Shown: positions 1 to 6,374, numbered from the stretch's first letter. The stretch: DNA of 7,315 bases from Campylobacterales bacterium (GCA_015489185.1 WGAE01000099.1:1-7315); one strand, 5' to 3'. Numbers and translations: made by a program. Notes: generated by a model not told the origin, from the sequence alone.

Positions 1-1871
1 AGCCCCAGCTTTTCCATAATTTTCAGTTGCCGGCAGGCACGCTGGATGACCCATTTGCCGATTTGTACCATAAAACCGCCTTCCTCGGCAAGTTTAATGA
101 AGTTTTCAGGCGCGATAGTACCGTATTTTGGGTGTTCCCAGCGTACAAGTGCTTCGCAGGCGTTGAGGGTGTTGGTTGTGACGTCGATAATCGGCTGATA
201 GTAGAGTTTCAGCTGGTTGTTATTGATCGCGTTTCGCAGATCGTTAGAGAGTTCCAGCCGCTCTTTCGCATCGGCGTTCATATCTTCGGTGAAGTAGCGG
301 TAAATATTCTTTCCGCCTGTTTTGGCAGAGTACATTGCCATATCGGCGTTTTTGATCAGTTCCTCTTTATCGGTCGCGTCATCCGGGAAGATGGCAATAC
401 CGACACTCGCGCCGATATAACCGATTTCATCTTTGAGTTTGACCGGTTGAGAGAGGGAGTCGATGATCTTTTGTGCAACAATCGAAGGGTAGGCGGTATC
501 TTTGATATCGTCAAGAATAACGGTAAATTCATCACCGCCGAGCCTTGCGACGAGGTCCTCTTCACGCAGGATACTTGTGAGACGTTTTGCCACCTCCTGC
601 AACAGCAGGTCGCCGTAGTCGTGCCCGAGGGTATCGTTGATCATTTTGAAGTTATCCAGGTCGATGAACATCAGCGCCAGTTTTGTTTTGTTCCTTTTTG
701 ATTTGGAAATCTTTTTGGTCAGGGTGTCCTGAAAGAGTGCACGGTTTGGCAGGTTGGTCAGCAGATCGTAGTGGGCGAGGATATTGAGTTTGTTTTGTGT
801 CAGTTTCTGGTCGGTGATATCCGCAAAAATACCCGCGATCAGGTTTTGACCATCTTTTTTGATCAAAAAGCGGTGTGCCTGGAAATATTTTGTCTCTCCG
901 TTTTTATCGATCAGCTTCTCTTCGGTCGTGTACATGCCGTGTTTGATGACCAGTTCGGAAGTGTTGATGATGCTCTGGTAGTCGGTTTCGGGCAGAATCT
1001 CTTTGATATTTTTATTTACCAGTGTATCGACACCGAAAAAGTCGTTGAGGTATTGGTTGGAAAAGATGATGTTATGGTGCTCATCTTTGATGAAAGCGCC
1101 CGCGGGCAGATTTTTCATGAAGAGTTTGAACTGCTCTTCCGAGTTTTTCAGTGCGATCTGTGCCGCCTTGATTTCGGAAATATCGGTCAGAAAACCGACG
1201 ATACGCTGCGGATATCCGTTCGCGTCTCTGGTCACTTTTCCCTTGATGGCAACCCAGCGTACTTCATTGTTAACGAGGATACGATGTTCGCAATAAAACG
1301 ATTTGCTTTTGGAGTTGATATGGTCTTCGAGTTTGTGTACGACGTTGATCTTGTCTTCGGGGTGTATGCGATCCAGCCAGGTGCGAATCGAATTTTTGAC
1401 CGGCTGGTTGGCGATACCGAGAATCTCTTTGAAGCGGTTTGAGAAGAAAGCGTTGTCTTCTTTGATATTCCAGTCCCAAAGCCCTTCATTAGAGCCGTTT
1501 GTCGCGAGTTCGTAGCGCTCCTTGAGCAGTTGCATCGTCTCCTTGGCACGGTTCTTTTCACTGATATCGACGATGATACCGAGTTTGTCGCTCTCCTCTT
1601 CGTCGCCTACGTCGGAGATGTAGACGATCGCGTCGATGGTCTTTCCGATATCGTTTTCGATTTTGGTTTCGAAGTGGTTGTGATGGAGCGGTTTGGCTTG
1701 CAGGAGTTTTTGGAGGACTTTTTGTCTGTTTGTGCCGGTAAATTCATCGAAGACTTTGTTGGTGATGATCTTGTGATGACCGGTTTTGTAAAAGATAGGC
1801 AGCGGGAAATCGTCGAAAAGTTCCCGAATGACCTCTTCTTTGTTACTCGTGCCTATAAGTTTACTGAACAT
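1..1871 (-). CDS. PAS-PAS-PAS-GGDEF-EAL c-di-GMP signalling protein (3' end cut by window edge)
   Basis: Predicted cytoplasmic sensor enzyme that makes and/or degrades the second messenger cyclic di-GMP. It reads on the minus strand from the ATG at 1871 without a stop to the window edge (623 codons visible). Domains in order: a weak PAS at about residues 15-107 (FPLPIFYKTG start); a PAS_3-like domain at about 118-240 (GLWDW, IHPEDK and a C-terminal VGFLTDISE motif); a third PAS at about 243-358 ending in FADITDQK; GGDEF at about 365-525, entered through HYDLLTNLPNR; and EAL from about 541. The GGDEF motif is intact at 445-449, and an RxxD product-inhibition site (REED, 436-439) sits the standard five residues before it. 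The EAL motif is intact at 573-575 (EALVRWEHP), so both activities are possible, but most of the EAL domain lies outside the window. No transmembrane segment or signal peptide is seen, so input is probably intracellular through the PAS domains; the ligand is unknown. It is divergent from dnaE. The start is supported by a strong ribosome binding site. Confidence 0.95.
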   Translation of the reverse strand, partial: MFSKLIGTSNKEEVIRELFDDFPLPIFYKTGHHKIITNKVFDEFTGTNRQKVLQKLLQAKPLHHNHFETKIENDIGKTIDAIVYISDVGDEEESDKLGIIVDISEKNRAKETMQLLKERYELATNGSNEGLWDWNIKEDNAFFSNRFKEILGIANQPVKNSIRTWLDRIHPEDKINVVHKLEDHINSKSKSFYCEHRILVNNEVRWVAIKGKVTRDANGYPQRIVGFLTDISEIKAAQIALKNSEEQFKLFMKNLPAGAFIKDEHHNIIFSNQYLNDFFGVDTLVNKNIKEILPETDYQSIINTSELVIKHGMYTTEEKLIDKNGETKYFQAHRFLIKKDGQNLIAGIFADITDQKLTQNKLNILAHYDLLTNLPNRALFQDTLTKKISKSKRNKTKLALMFIDLDNFKMINDTLGHDYGDLLLQEVAKRLTSILREEDLVARLGGDEFTVILDDIKDTAYPSIVAQKIIDSLSQPVKLKDEIGYIGASVGIAIFPDDATDKEELIKNADMAMYSAKTGGKNIYRYFTEDMNADAKERLELSNDLRNAINNNQLKLYYQPIIDVTTNTLNACEALVRWEHPKYGTIAPENFIKLAEEGGFMVQIGKWVIQRACRQLKIMEKLG

Positions 1872-1876
1872 TCAAT

Positions 1877-1884
1877 CTCTCCTC
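1877..1884 (-). promoter_or_regulatory. Ribosome binding site of the GGDEF-EAL gene
   Basis: On the minus strand GAGGAGAG lies five bases before the ATG at 1871 (spacer ATTGA). It is a strong purine-rich Shine-Dalgarno match and fixes the start of the PAS-GGDEF-EAL gene. Confidence 0.75.
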
Positions 1885-1974
1885 GCGTAACTACAAAATA
1901 TACCTGGTTTTATCTGAGCCGTTGTGCATCTTTAAAGCATAATGCATATTATCGACTAATTTCAAAAAAACTGA

Positions 1975-1989
1975 AATCTCAAAGAGATT
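1975..1989. repeat. Short inverted repeat in the divergent promoter region
   Basis: AATCTC and GAGATT form a perfect 6-bp inverted repeat around AAA and are followed by CTTTT on the plus strand. It could be an operator or a weak transcription stop. Its position between two divergent starts favours a regulatory reading, but a match this short can arise by chance in AT-rich DNA. Confidence 0.3.
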
Positions 1990-2045
1990 CTTTTGTATAT
2001 TTATATCAGGATAAAGGCGTTTTTTTTCATAAAAATCTGGCCGAT

Positions 2046-2051
2046 TATACT
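2046..2051 (+). promoter_or_regulatory. Candidate -10 box for dnaE
   Basis: TATACT (5 of 6 to TATAAT) lies about 60 bases before the dnaE ATG and follows a T-rich run (eight T at about 2022-2029), an arrangement seen in Campylobacterota sigma-70 promoters. No TTGACA-like -35 is visible. This is a weak, composition-prone call. Confidence 0.3.
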
Positions 2052-2111
2052 TTCAAATTCCCTCTTGCGGGGAGGGGAATCTATCTTGATTCAAAAGGGA
2101 AAAAAGAGTTC

Positions 2112-5100
2112 ATGAGCGCAATCAAATTTACCCATCTGCATCTGCATACCGAATATTCGCTGCTTGACGGTGCCAATAAAATTAAACAACTCGCGAAAAA
2201 AGTCAAAGAGCTTGGAATGGAGAGCGTCGCCATCACCGATCACGGCAATATGTTCGGGGCGATCGACTTTTATCAGACGATGCGCAAAGAGGGGATCAAA
2301 CCGATTATCGGGATAGAAGCTTATATCCATAATCAGGATGATCTGGGAGATCGTACCACCAAACAGCGTTTCCACCTCTGCCTCTATGCCAAAAACGAAA
2401 TCGGATACAAAAACTTAATGTATTTAAGCTCTATGAGCTATATCCACGGTTTTTATTATTATCCGCGTATCAATAAAAAACTGCTCAGAGAACGCAGCGA
2501 AGGGCTCATCTGTTCTGCCGCATGCTTGCAGGGAGAGGTGAACTGGCATCTGAATACCAACAGTGAAAGAAACCGCAAAAACGGTGCGAAAGGGTATGAA
2601 CGCGCCAAAGAGATTGCGCTGGAGTACAAAGATATCTTCGGTGACGATTTCTACCTCGAGATTATGCGCCACGGTATCGCGGATCAGCAGTTTATCGATG
2701 AACAGCTCATTCGCCTCTCGATGGAGACGGGGATCAAACTGGTTGCGACAAACGATACCCACTACCTGGAGCAGCAGTACGCCGACGCGCACGAAGCTTT
2801 CATGTGTATTGCGATGAACAAAGAGTTCGACGATCCCAAACGGCTCAGACACAGCGTACATGAATTTTATGTCAAATCGCCCGAAGAGATGGCGGCGCTT
2901 TTTGCGGACATTCCCGAAGCGATCGAAAATACGCAGGAGATTGTCGAAAAGTGCAATCTCGAACTCAAATTGGGAAATCCGACACCGCCAAATTTCAAAT
3001 TTGTCAAAGAGTATGCAAAGGCGGAGGGGCTTGATTTCGACAATGACGCGGACTATTTTGTCTATAAATGTCGTCAGGGGTTGAAAAAACGTCTGCAATT
3101 CGTACCGCCCGAAAGACACAAAGAGTATGAAGAGCGCCTCGAATATGAGATGGAGATTATCAACTCCATGAAATTTCCCGGTTATATGCTGATCGTCTGG
3201 GATTTTATCCGCGATGCCAAAGAGAAAGGAATCCCGGTCGGTCCCGGACGGGGCTCCGCGGCGGGAAGCCTTGTGGCGTACTGTCTGGAGATTACCAATA
3301 TCGATCCGATGAAGTACAATCTGCTCTTTGAGCGTTTTTTGAATCCGGAGCGGGTAAGTATGCCCGATATCGACGTCGACTTTTGTCAGAAGCGACGCGG
3401 GGAGTCGATCGACTATGTCGTCAAAAAGTACGGACGTTACAACGTCGCGCAGGTGATCACCTTCGGTAAATTGCTGGCAAAAGGTGTCATCCGTGACGTT
3501 GCGCGTGTCATGTCGATGCCCTATGCCGAAGCGGACAAGATGGCGAAACTGATTCCGGATGAACTGGGCATTACCCTCGAGGAGGCGTATAAAAAAGAGC
3601 CGAAAATCAAAGAGTTGATCGAATCTAATCCGCAGGCAAAACGGGTGTGGGATTTCGCGCTGGCGCTGGAGGGACTCAACCGAAACGCGGGGATGCACGC
3701 CGCCGGTGTCGTGATGAGTAACGAAGAGCTTTGGCACAAAGCACCGCTGTATCGCCCGGCAGGGGAGGATCACCTTGTCACACAATATTCGCTGAAGTAT
3801 CTCGAAGATGTCGATCTGATCAAATTCGACTTCCTTGGTCTCAAAACCCTGACGGTGATCGACGATGCGCTGAAACTGGTCAAACGCAACCACGGCGTCG
3901 ACATCAACTTTAGTGAAATCGACTTTGACGATCCGAAAGTCTACGAACTGATCCAAAGCGGTGCGACGATCGGTCTTTTCCAGATCGAATCGGAGGGAAT
4001 GCAAAACCTCAACGAACGACTCAAACCGACCAGCTTCGAAGATATCATCGCGGTTCTTGCGTTGTATCGACCGGGACCGATGGAGTCCGGAATGCTCGAT
4101 GACTTCATCGACCGTAAACATGGACGCGCCAAAATCACCTATATGTTCCCTGAACTCGAACCGATTCTCAAACCGACCTACGGGGTCATCGTCTATCAGG
4201 AACAGGTTATGCAGATCGTACAGACGATCGGCGGGTTCACACTCGGCGGTGCGGATGTCGTACGTCGAGCGATGGGTAAAAAGATCAAAGAGGAGATGGA
4301 CCGGCTCAAAGGCGAGTTTGCCGACGGTGCCGAGAAAAAAGGGTTTGACCGGGCAAAGGCGGAAGAGCTTTTCGATTTGATTGTGAAGTTTGCCGGCTAC
4401 GGTTTCAACAAATCTCACTCCGCGGCATACGCGATGATTACGTTCCAGACAGCCTATCTCAAAGCCTACTATCCGCAGGAGTTTATGTCGGCGTTGCTGA
4501 CTTCGGAAGCGGACAATACCGATAAAATCGTCAAATATGTCGATGAAGTCAAACGGCTTGGACTCGACCTGCTGCCGCCTTCGATCGCACATTCGATGAT
4601 CGAATTTAGTCCCTCAGATCATGAAGGTACACCGGCGATCCTTTTTGGACTGGGTGCTATCAAAGGTGTCGGTGCCAAAGCGATCGAATCGATTCTGGAA
4701 GCCAGAGACGAAAAACCGTTCGAAGATTTGAGCGATTTTATGGCGCGTGTCGACGGTTCGAAAGTGAACAAACGTGTCCTTGAAGCGTTGATCAAATCCG
4801 GTGCGATGGATAGTTTCGGATACTCCAGACGCACGATGCTCGAAAATATTGAAAAGATCGTCGCGGTCGGCGCTGAAGCGGCACGTGCGAGAAAGATGGC
4901 GGAAAATTCTCTCTTCGGCGATGCGGAGGAGATGGTGACGATCAAAATTGAACTTGACAATCTGCCCGAATATGAGAACAAAAACTTGCTCCAGCTTGAA
5001 AAAGAGACGCTCGGTTTCTACGTCTCCGGACACCCGCTTGATGAGTTCCGCGAAGAGATAGGGCAAATCGACTATACCCTCTCTTCCGATATCGACGAAC

Positions 5101-5615
5101 TTGGAGACGGTTCGAAAACGCTCTTTGTCGGAAAGATCGAAGGCATCGAGACAAAAATCAGTAAAAAAGGGAATAAATTTGGTATCGTCAACTTGATGGA
5201 CCTTCATGGAAACATCGAGTTGATGGTTTTTGAAAAGACACTGGTGGAAATTGCGATGATGGATCAGAACCGTCCTGTCTGTTTTAAAGTCGCCATCAGC
5301 AAAGATGATCAGTTTACCCGTATGAAGGTACTCAAAGTCATGACGCTTGAAGAGGCGAAAAAAGAGAAAGTCGATATCAAAAAACAGGCGGCACCGATAA
5401 ATCGTGATCCGATCTATGTCAAAGTGGAAGTTGGAGACGATCCCGATATTTTGCACAGGCTCCACCGTCTGGTGACGGAGTATCCCGGCAGCAGACCGCT
5501 GAAACTGATACTCTCTTCCAAACTGCAGGATGTCGTGATCGAGTCCAAAATATCGGTCAATGAGATGATTGTCGAAAAACTGGAGACTTTTACGTCGATT
5601 AAAGTTGCGGCGTAA
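2112..5615 (+). CDS. dnaE: DNA polymerase III alpha subunit (DnaE1 type)
   Basis: Catalytic subunit of the chromosomal replicase; it extends DNA 5' to 3' within the polymerase III holoenzyme. The 1167 aa length matches E. coli DnaE (1160). The ATG at 2112 places THLHLHTEYSLLDG at residues 7-20, where family members begin, although its Shine-Dalgarno is weak (AAAAGGGA about 11 bases upstream). An N-terminal PHP domain (about 1-280) carries a complete set of likely metal ligands: H10, H12, D19, H44, E69, H88, C138, D215 and H217. The polymerase core has GPGRGSAAGS at 377-386 and the catalytic aspartates D419 and D421 (PDIDVDFC) and D573 (KFDFLGL), equivalent to E. coli D401, D403 and D555. A helix-hairpin-helix lies near 850-858 (IKGVGAKAI), a clamp-binding pentapeptide ENSLF at 931-935, an OB fold at about 1002-1085, and a C-terminal tau-binding-type region follows. 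No frameshift or missing catalytic residue is seen. It is transcribed alone, away from the GGDEF-EAL gene and toward ybgC. Confidence 0.98.
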   Translation: MSAIKFTHLHLHTEYSLLDGANKIKQLAKKVKELGMESVAITDHGNMFGAIDFYQTMRKEGIKPIIGIEAYIHNQDDLGDRTTKQRFHLCLYAKNEIGYKNLMYLSSMSYIHGFYYYPRINKKLLRERSEGLICSAACLQGEVNWHLNTNSERNRKNGAKGYERAKEIALEYKDIFGDDFYLEIMRHGIADQQFIDEQLIRLSMETGIKLVATNDTHYLEQQYADAHEAFMCIAMNKEFDDPKRLRHSVHEFYVKSPEEMAALFADIPEAIENTQEIVEKCNLELKLGNPTPPNFKFVKEYAKAEGLDFDNDADYFVYKCRQGLKKRLQFVPPERHKEYEERLEYEMEIINSMKFPGYMLIVWDFIRDAKEKGIPVGPGRGSAAGSLVAYCLEITNIDPMKYNLLFERFLNPERVSMPDIDVDFCQKRRGESIDYVVKKYGRYNVAQVITFGKLLAKGVIRDVARVMSMPYAEADKMAKLIPDELGITLEEAYKKEPKIKELIESNPQAKRVWDFALALEGLNRNAGMHAAGVVMSNEELWHKAPLYRPAGEDHLVTQYSLKYLEDVDLIKFDFLGLKTLTVIDDALKLVKRNHGVDINFSEIDFDDPKVYELIQSGATIGLFQIESEGMQNLNERLKPTSFEDIIAVLALYRPGPMESGMLDDFIDRKHGRAKITYMFPELEPILKPTYGVIVYQEQVMQIVQTIGGFTLGGADVVRRAMGKKIKEEMDRLKGEFADGAEKKGFDRAKAEELFDLIVKFAGYGFNKSHSAAYAMITFQTAYLKAYYPQEFMSALLTSEADNTDKIVKYVDEVKRLGLDLLPPSIAHSMIEFSPSDHEGTPAILFGLGAIKGVGAKAIESILEARDEKPFEDLSDFMARVDGSKVNKRVLEALIKSGAMDSFGYSRRTMLENIEKIVAVGAEAARARKMAENSLFGDAEEMVTIKIELDNLPEYENKNLLQLEKETLGFYVSGHPLDEFREEIGQIDYTLSSDIDELGDGSKTLFVGKIEGIETKISKKGNKFGIVNLMDLHGNIELMVFEKTLVEIAMMDQNRPVCFKVAISKDDQFTRMKVLKVMTLEEAKKEKVDIKKQAAPINRDPIYVKVEVGDDPDILHRLHRLVTEYPGSRPLKLILSSKLQDVVIESKISVNEMIVEKLETFTSIKVAA

Positions 5616-5650
5616 TGCAGGTACGGTTTTGTCGGAAGTGCTACCGTGTA

Positions 5651-5749
5651 CAAACGGGGGCTTCCGGGGAGGATTGGTTGGTGTAGTAGGATTGTGAATG
5701 GTGTTGGTTTAGGAGGCTCTGTGCTTCTTTTCCCCGGAAAGCCCGTTTG
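5651..5749. repeat. Foldback element with about 19-bp inverted arms (MITE-like or structured RNA)
   Basis: The left arm at 5651-5670 (CAAACGGG ... TTCCGGGGA) is the reverse complement of the right arm at 5731-5749 (TCCCCGGAA ... CCCGTTTG). All positions pair except for two extra G on the left and one extra A on the right. Arms of this length and G+C content are unlikely by chance. The outer flanks read GTGTA (5646-5650) and GTGTG (5750-5754), a near-direct repeat as expected of a target-site duplication. The 60-bp interior has almost no C on the plus strand from 5666 to 5716. It could be a small non-autonomous insertion or a long-hairpin RNA. It is not a standard terminator, because the loop is far too long and no T run follows. 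Confidence 0.7.
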
Positions 5750-5770
5750 GTGTGATTTCAAAGGTTGAGA

Positions 5771-5804
5771 AAAAAACTTATCGTTTCATCCCGTTCTTCA
5801 GGAT
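5771..5804 (-). terminator. Possible weak terminator downstream of ybgC
   Basis: On the minus strand ATCCTG and CGGGAT pair around AAGAA (5804-5788), and a run of seven T follows after about ten bases (5777-5771). One pair is G-U on the minus strand but a C-A mismatch on the plus strand, so the fold favours a minus-strand transcript. The gap between stem and T run is longer than in a standard intrinsic terminator, so the call is weak. Confidence 0.3.
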
Positions 5805-5832
5805 ATGAGGTAAAGGAGGCGAAACCCTCATA
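5804..5832. repeat. Hairpin with a Shine-Dalgarno/anti-Shine-Dalgarno loop
   Basis: TATGAGG (5804-5810) and CCTCATA (5826-5832) form a perfect 7-bp stem around a 15-base loop. The loop reads AAAGGAGG (5812-5819) on the plus strand and CCTCCTTT on the minus strand. No start codon sits at a usable distance after the AAAGGAGG, so it is not an obvious gene start. A competing pairing, GAGG (5816-5819) with CCTC (5826-5829), is possible. Its function is unknown. Confidence 0.5.
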
Positions 5833-5860
5833 CCTTTCGAACACCGTTATTATGACAGTG

Positions 5861-5879
5861 AAGTGTTAACAAAGTGTTA
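5861..5879. repeat. Tandem direct repeat AAGTGTTA with 11-bp period
   Basis: AAGTGTTA occurs at 5861-5868 and 5872-5879, so the copies are 11 bp apart, about one helical turn. The junction also holds the palindrome TGTTAACA (5864-5871) and the hairpin TAACA-AAG-TGTTA (5867-5879). The repeat lies just beyond the ybgC stop codon. It could be a protein-binding site or part of the 3' end of the ybgC transcript. Confidence 0.4.
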
Positions 5880-5894
5880 GTGGAACTTTAAATT

Positions 5895-6278
5895 TTACTT
5901 AAAAGATAATACTTTTCCAAAAAAATCTTTTGTTTCCGGATCGATCGGGTACGGTTTACCGTCCTGACACAGATAAACCAGTGTAACATCCATCGTAAAA
6001 AGGGTGGCCTCATCTCTGACAATTCGGTGTGTCAGCTGCAGACTCGTATGTCTGATTTTGAGCAGTTGCGTCTTTACCTCCAGCAAATCCCCAAGAAACG
6101 CAGGCTTGAGAAAATTCGCATCGATCTTTTTGATCGCAAAGTGACAGCCGCCTTGTGTCGGAGATTTACCCCGCGAGAAAAAAAGCTCACTCCGCGCCAT
6201 CTCACAAAAATCCAAATACCTCGAATGATAAACAATACCCCCGCAGTCGGTATCTTTATAGTAGACACGTATCTTCAT
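5895..6278 (-). CDS. ybgC: YbgC-type acyl-CoA thioesterase (hotdog fold)
   Basis: Predicted cytoplasmic acyl-CoA thioesterase of the 4-hydroxybenzoyl-CoA thioesterase/YbgC family, which hydrolyses acyl-CoA thioesters and in many proteobacteria is linked to membrane lipid metabolism. The protein is 127 aa, usual for this single-domain family. The N-terminus has the signature YYKDTDCGGIVYHSRYLDF (residues 6-24), with likely active-site residues Y7, D11 and H18, followed by EMARSE at the start of the hotdog helix. The rest alternates beta strands, as in LEVKTQLLKIRHTSLQLTHR. The ATG at 6278 is preferred because AAAGGAG sits six bases before it; a TTG two codons upstream abuts the ribosome binding site and is too close. 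In many proteobacteria ybgC heads the tol-pal operon. Here it stands alone, facing dnaE across the spacer and divergent from the toxin-antitoxin operon. The substrate is not determined by sequence. Confidence 0.92.
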   Translation of the reverse strand: MKIRVYYKDTDCGGIVYHSRYLDFCEMARSELFFSRGKSPTQGGCHFAIKKIDANFLKPAFLGDLLEVKTQLLKIRHTSLQLTHRIVRDEATLFTMDVTLVYLCQDGKPYPIDPETKDFFGKVLSFK

Positions 6279-6284
6279 GAACAA

Positions 6285-6291
6285 CTCCTTT
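6285..6291 (-). promoter_or_regulatory. Ribosome binding site of ybgC
   Basis: AAAGGAG on the minus strand lies six bases before the ATG at 6278. This spacing decides that start over the TTG at 6284. Confidence 0.8.
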
Positions 6292-6302
6292 CGATATCTG
6301 TT

Positions 6303-6311
6303 ATTGTAGCA
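6303..6311 (-). promoter_or_regulatory. Extended -10 promoter of ybgC
   Basis: On the minus strand TGCTACAAT (TGn plus TACAAT, 5 of 6 to TATAAT) lies 25 bases before the start codon, giving a leader of roughly 15-20 bases. No good -35 box is seen 16-18 bases upstream, which an extended -10 can compensate for. Confidence 0.5.
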
Positions 6312-6345
6312 GGTGATTGATCTGAAGGCGCTTGACGGGGAGAGA

Positions 6346-6374
6346 TTGACATAAACGTAGATTTGTTATACAAT
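6346..6374 (+). promoter_or_regulatory. Sigma-70 promoter of the toxin-antitoxin operon
   Basis: A perfect -35 box TTGACA (6346-6351) is followed after exactly 17 bp by TACAAT (6369-6374), 5 of 6 to the -10 consensus. This is the strongest promoter in the window. The -10 lies within and across the junction of two operator-like repeats, as expected of an operon repressed by its own antitoxin. A second TACAAT at 6381-6386 arises from the repeat. Confidence 0.75.

Larger units (their letters stand above)
1885..2111. promoter_or_regulatory. Divergent intergenic control region between the GGDEF-EAL gene and dnaE
   Basis: This is 227 bp of AT-rich sequence, clearly poorer in G+C than the genes on either side, and it must hold the promoters of both divergent genes. 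Candidate -10 boxes for the minus-strand gene are TATATT at 1902-1897, which would give a leader of about 20 bases, and GATAAT at 1953-1948. Neither has a good -35 box, which is common in Campylobacterota. Two small inverted repeats are present: ATAAT-N4-ATTAT at 1939-1952, overlapping the GATAAT box, and AATCTC-AAA-GAGATT at 1975-1989. They could bind a regulator but are short. The dnaE reading frame happens to stay open through this region. Its composition does not look coding and dnaE homologues do not extend here. Confidence 0.55.
5616..5894. other. 279-bp spacer between the 3' ends of dnaE and ybgC
   Basis: No convincing protein-coding gene is seen between the two convergent stop codons. 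The dnaE frame stays open for 50 further codons to a TGA at 5766-5768, but this has no family support. The spacer is long for a compact genome and full of structure: a GC-rich 99-bp foldback (5651-5749), a second hairpin (5804-5832), a small minus-strand hairpin followed by a T run (5771-5804), and a tandem 8-mer (5861-5879). It could host terminators, a small RNA or a remnant repeat element. Confidence 0.7.

Noticed and set aside
1530..2111. In-frame upstream extension of dnaE by 194 codons
   Set aside because: The frame is open by chance, antisense to the PAS domain and then through AT-rich intergenic DNA. DnaE proteins begin just before the HLHLHTEYS motif, which the ATG at 2112 gives.
2424..5465. 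Very long open frames on the minus strand opposite dnaE (722 and 283 codons)
   Set aside because: They lie in exact codon register with dnaE, so a stop needs a sense TTA, CTA or TCA codon. This gene nearly avoids those three, which explains the openness. The translations show no domain and there is no suitable ribosome binding site. The same effect explains the plus-strand frames at 27-701 and 771-1442 over the GGDEF-EAL gene.
5616..5655. Small hairpin ACGGT/ACCGT just after the dnaE stop as a dnaE terminator
   Set aside because: A 5-bp stem with a 15-base loop and no T run does not meet the standard for an intrinsic terminator.
5414..5761. Minus-strand 115-codon frame across the dnaE 3' end and the foldback
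   Set aside because: It has no recognisable domain or ribosome binding site, and its composition simply reflects the opposite strand of dnaE and the repeat.
5616..5768. Fifty-codon open frame directly after the dnaE TAA (possible read-through extension)
   Set aside because: It contains the foldback and a low-complexity G/T-rich run, shows no DnaE-like sequence, and dnaE already has its normal length. An open run of 50 codons is not rare.
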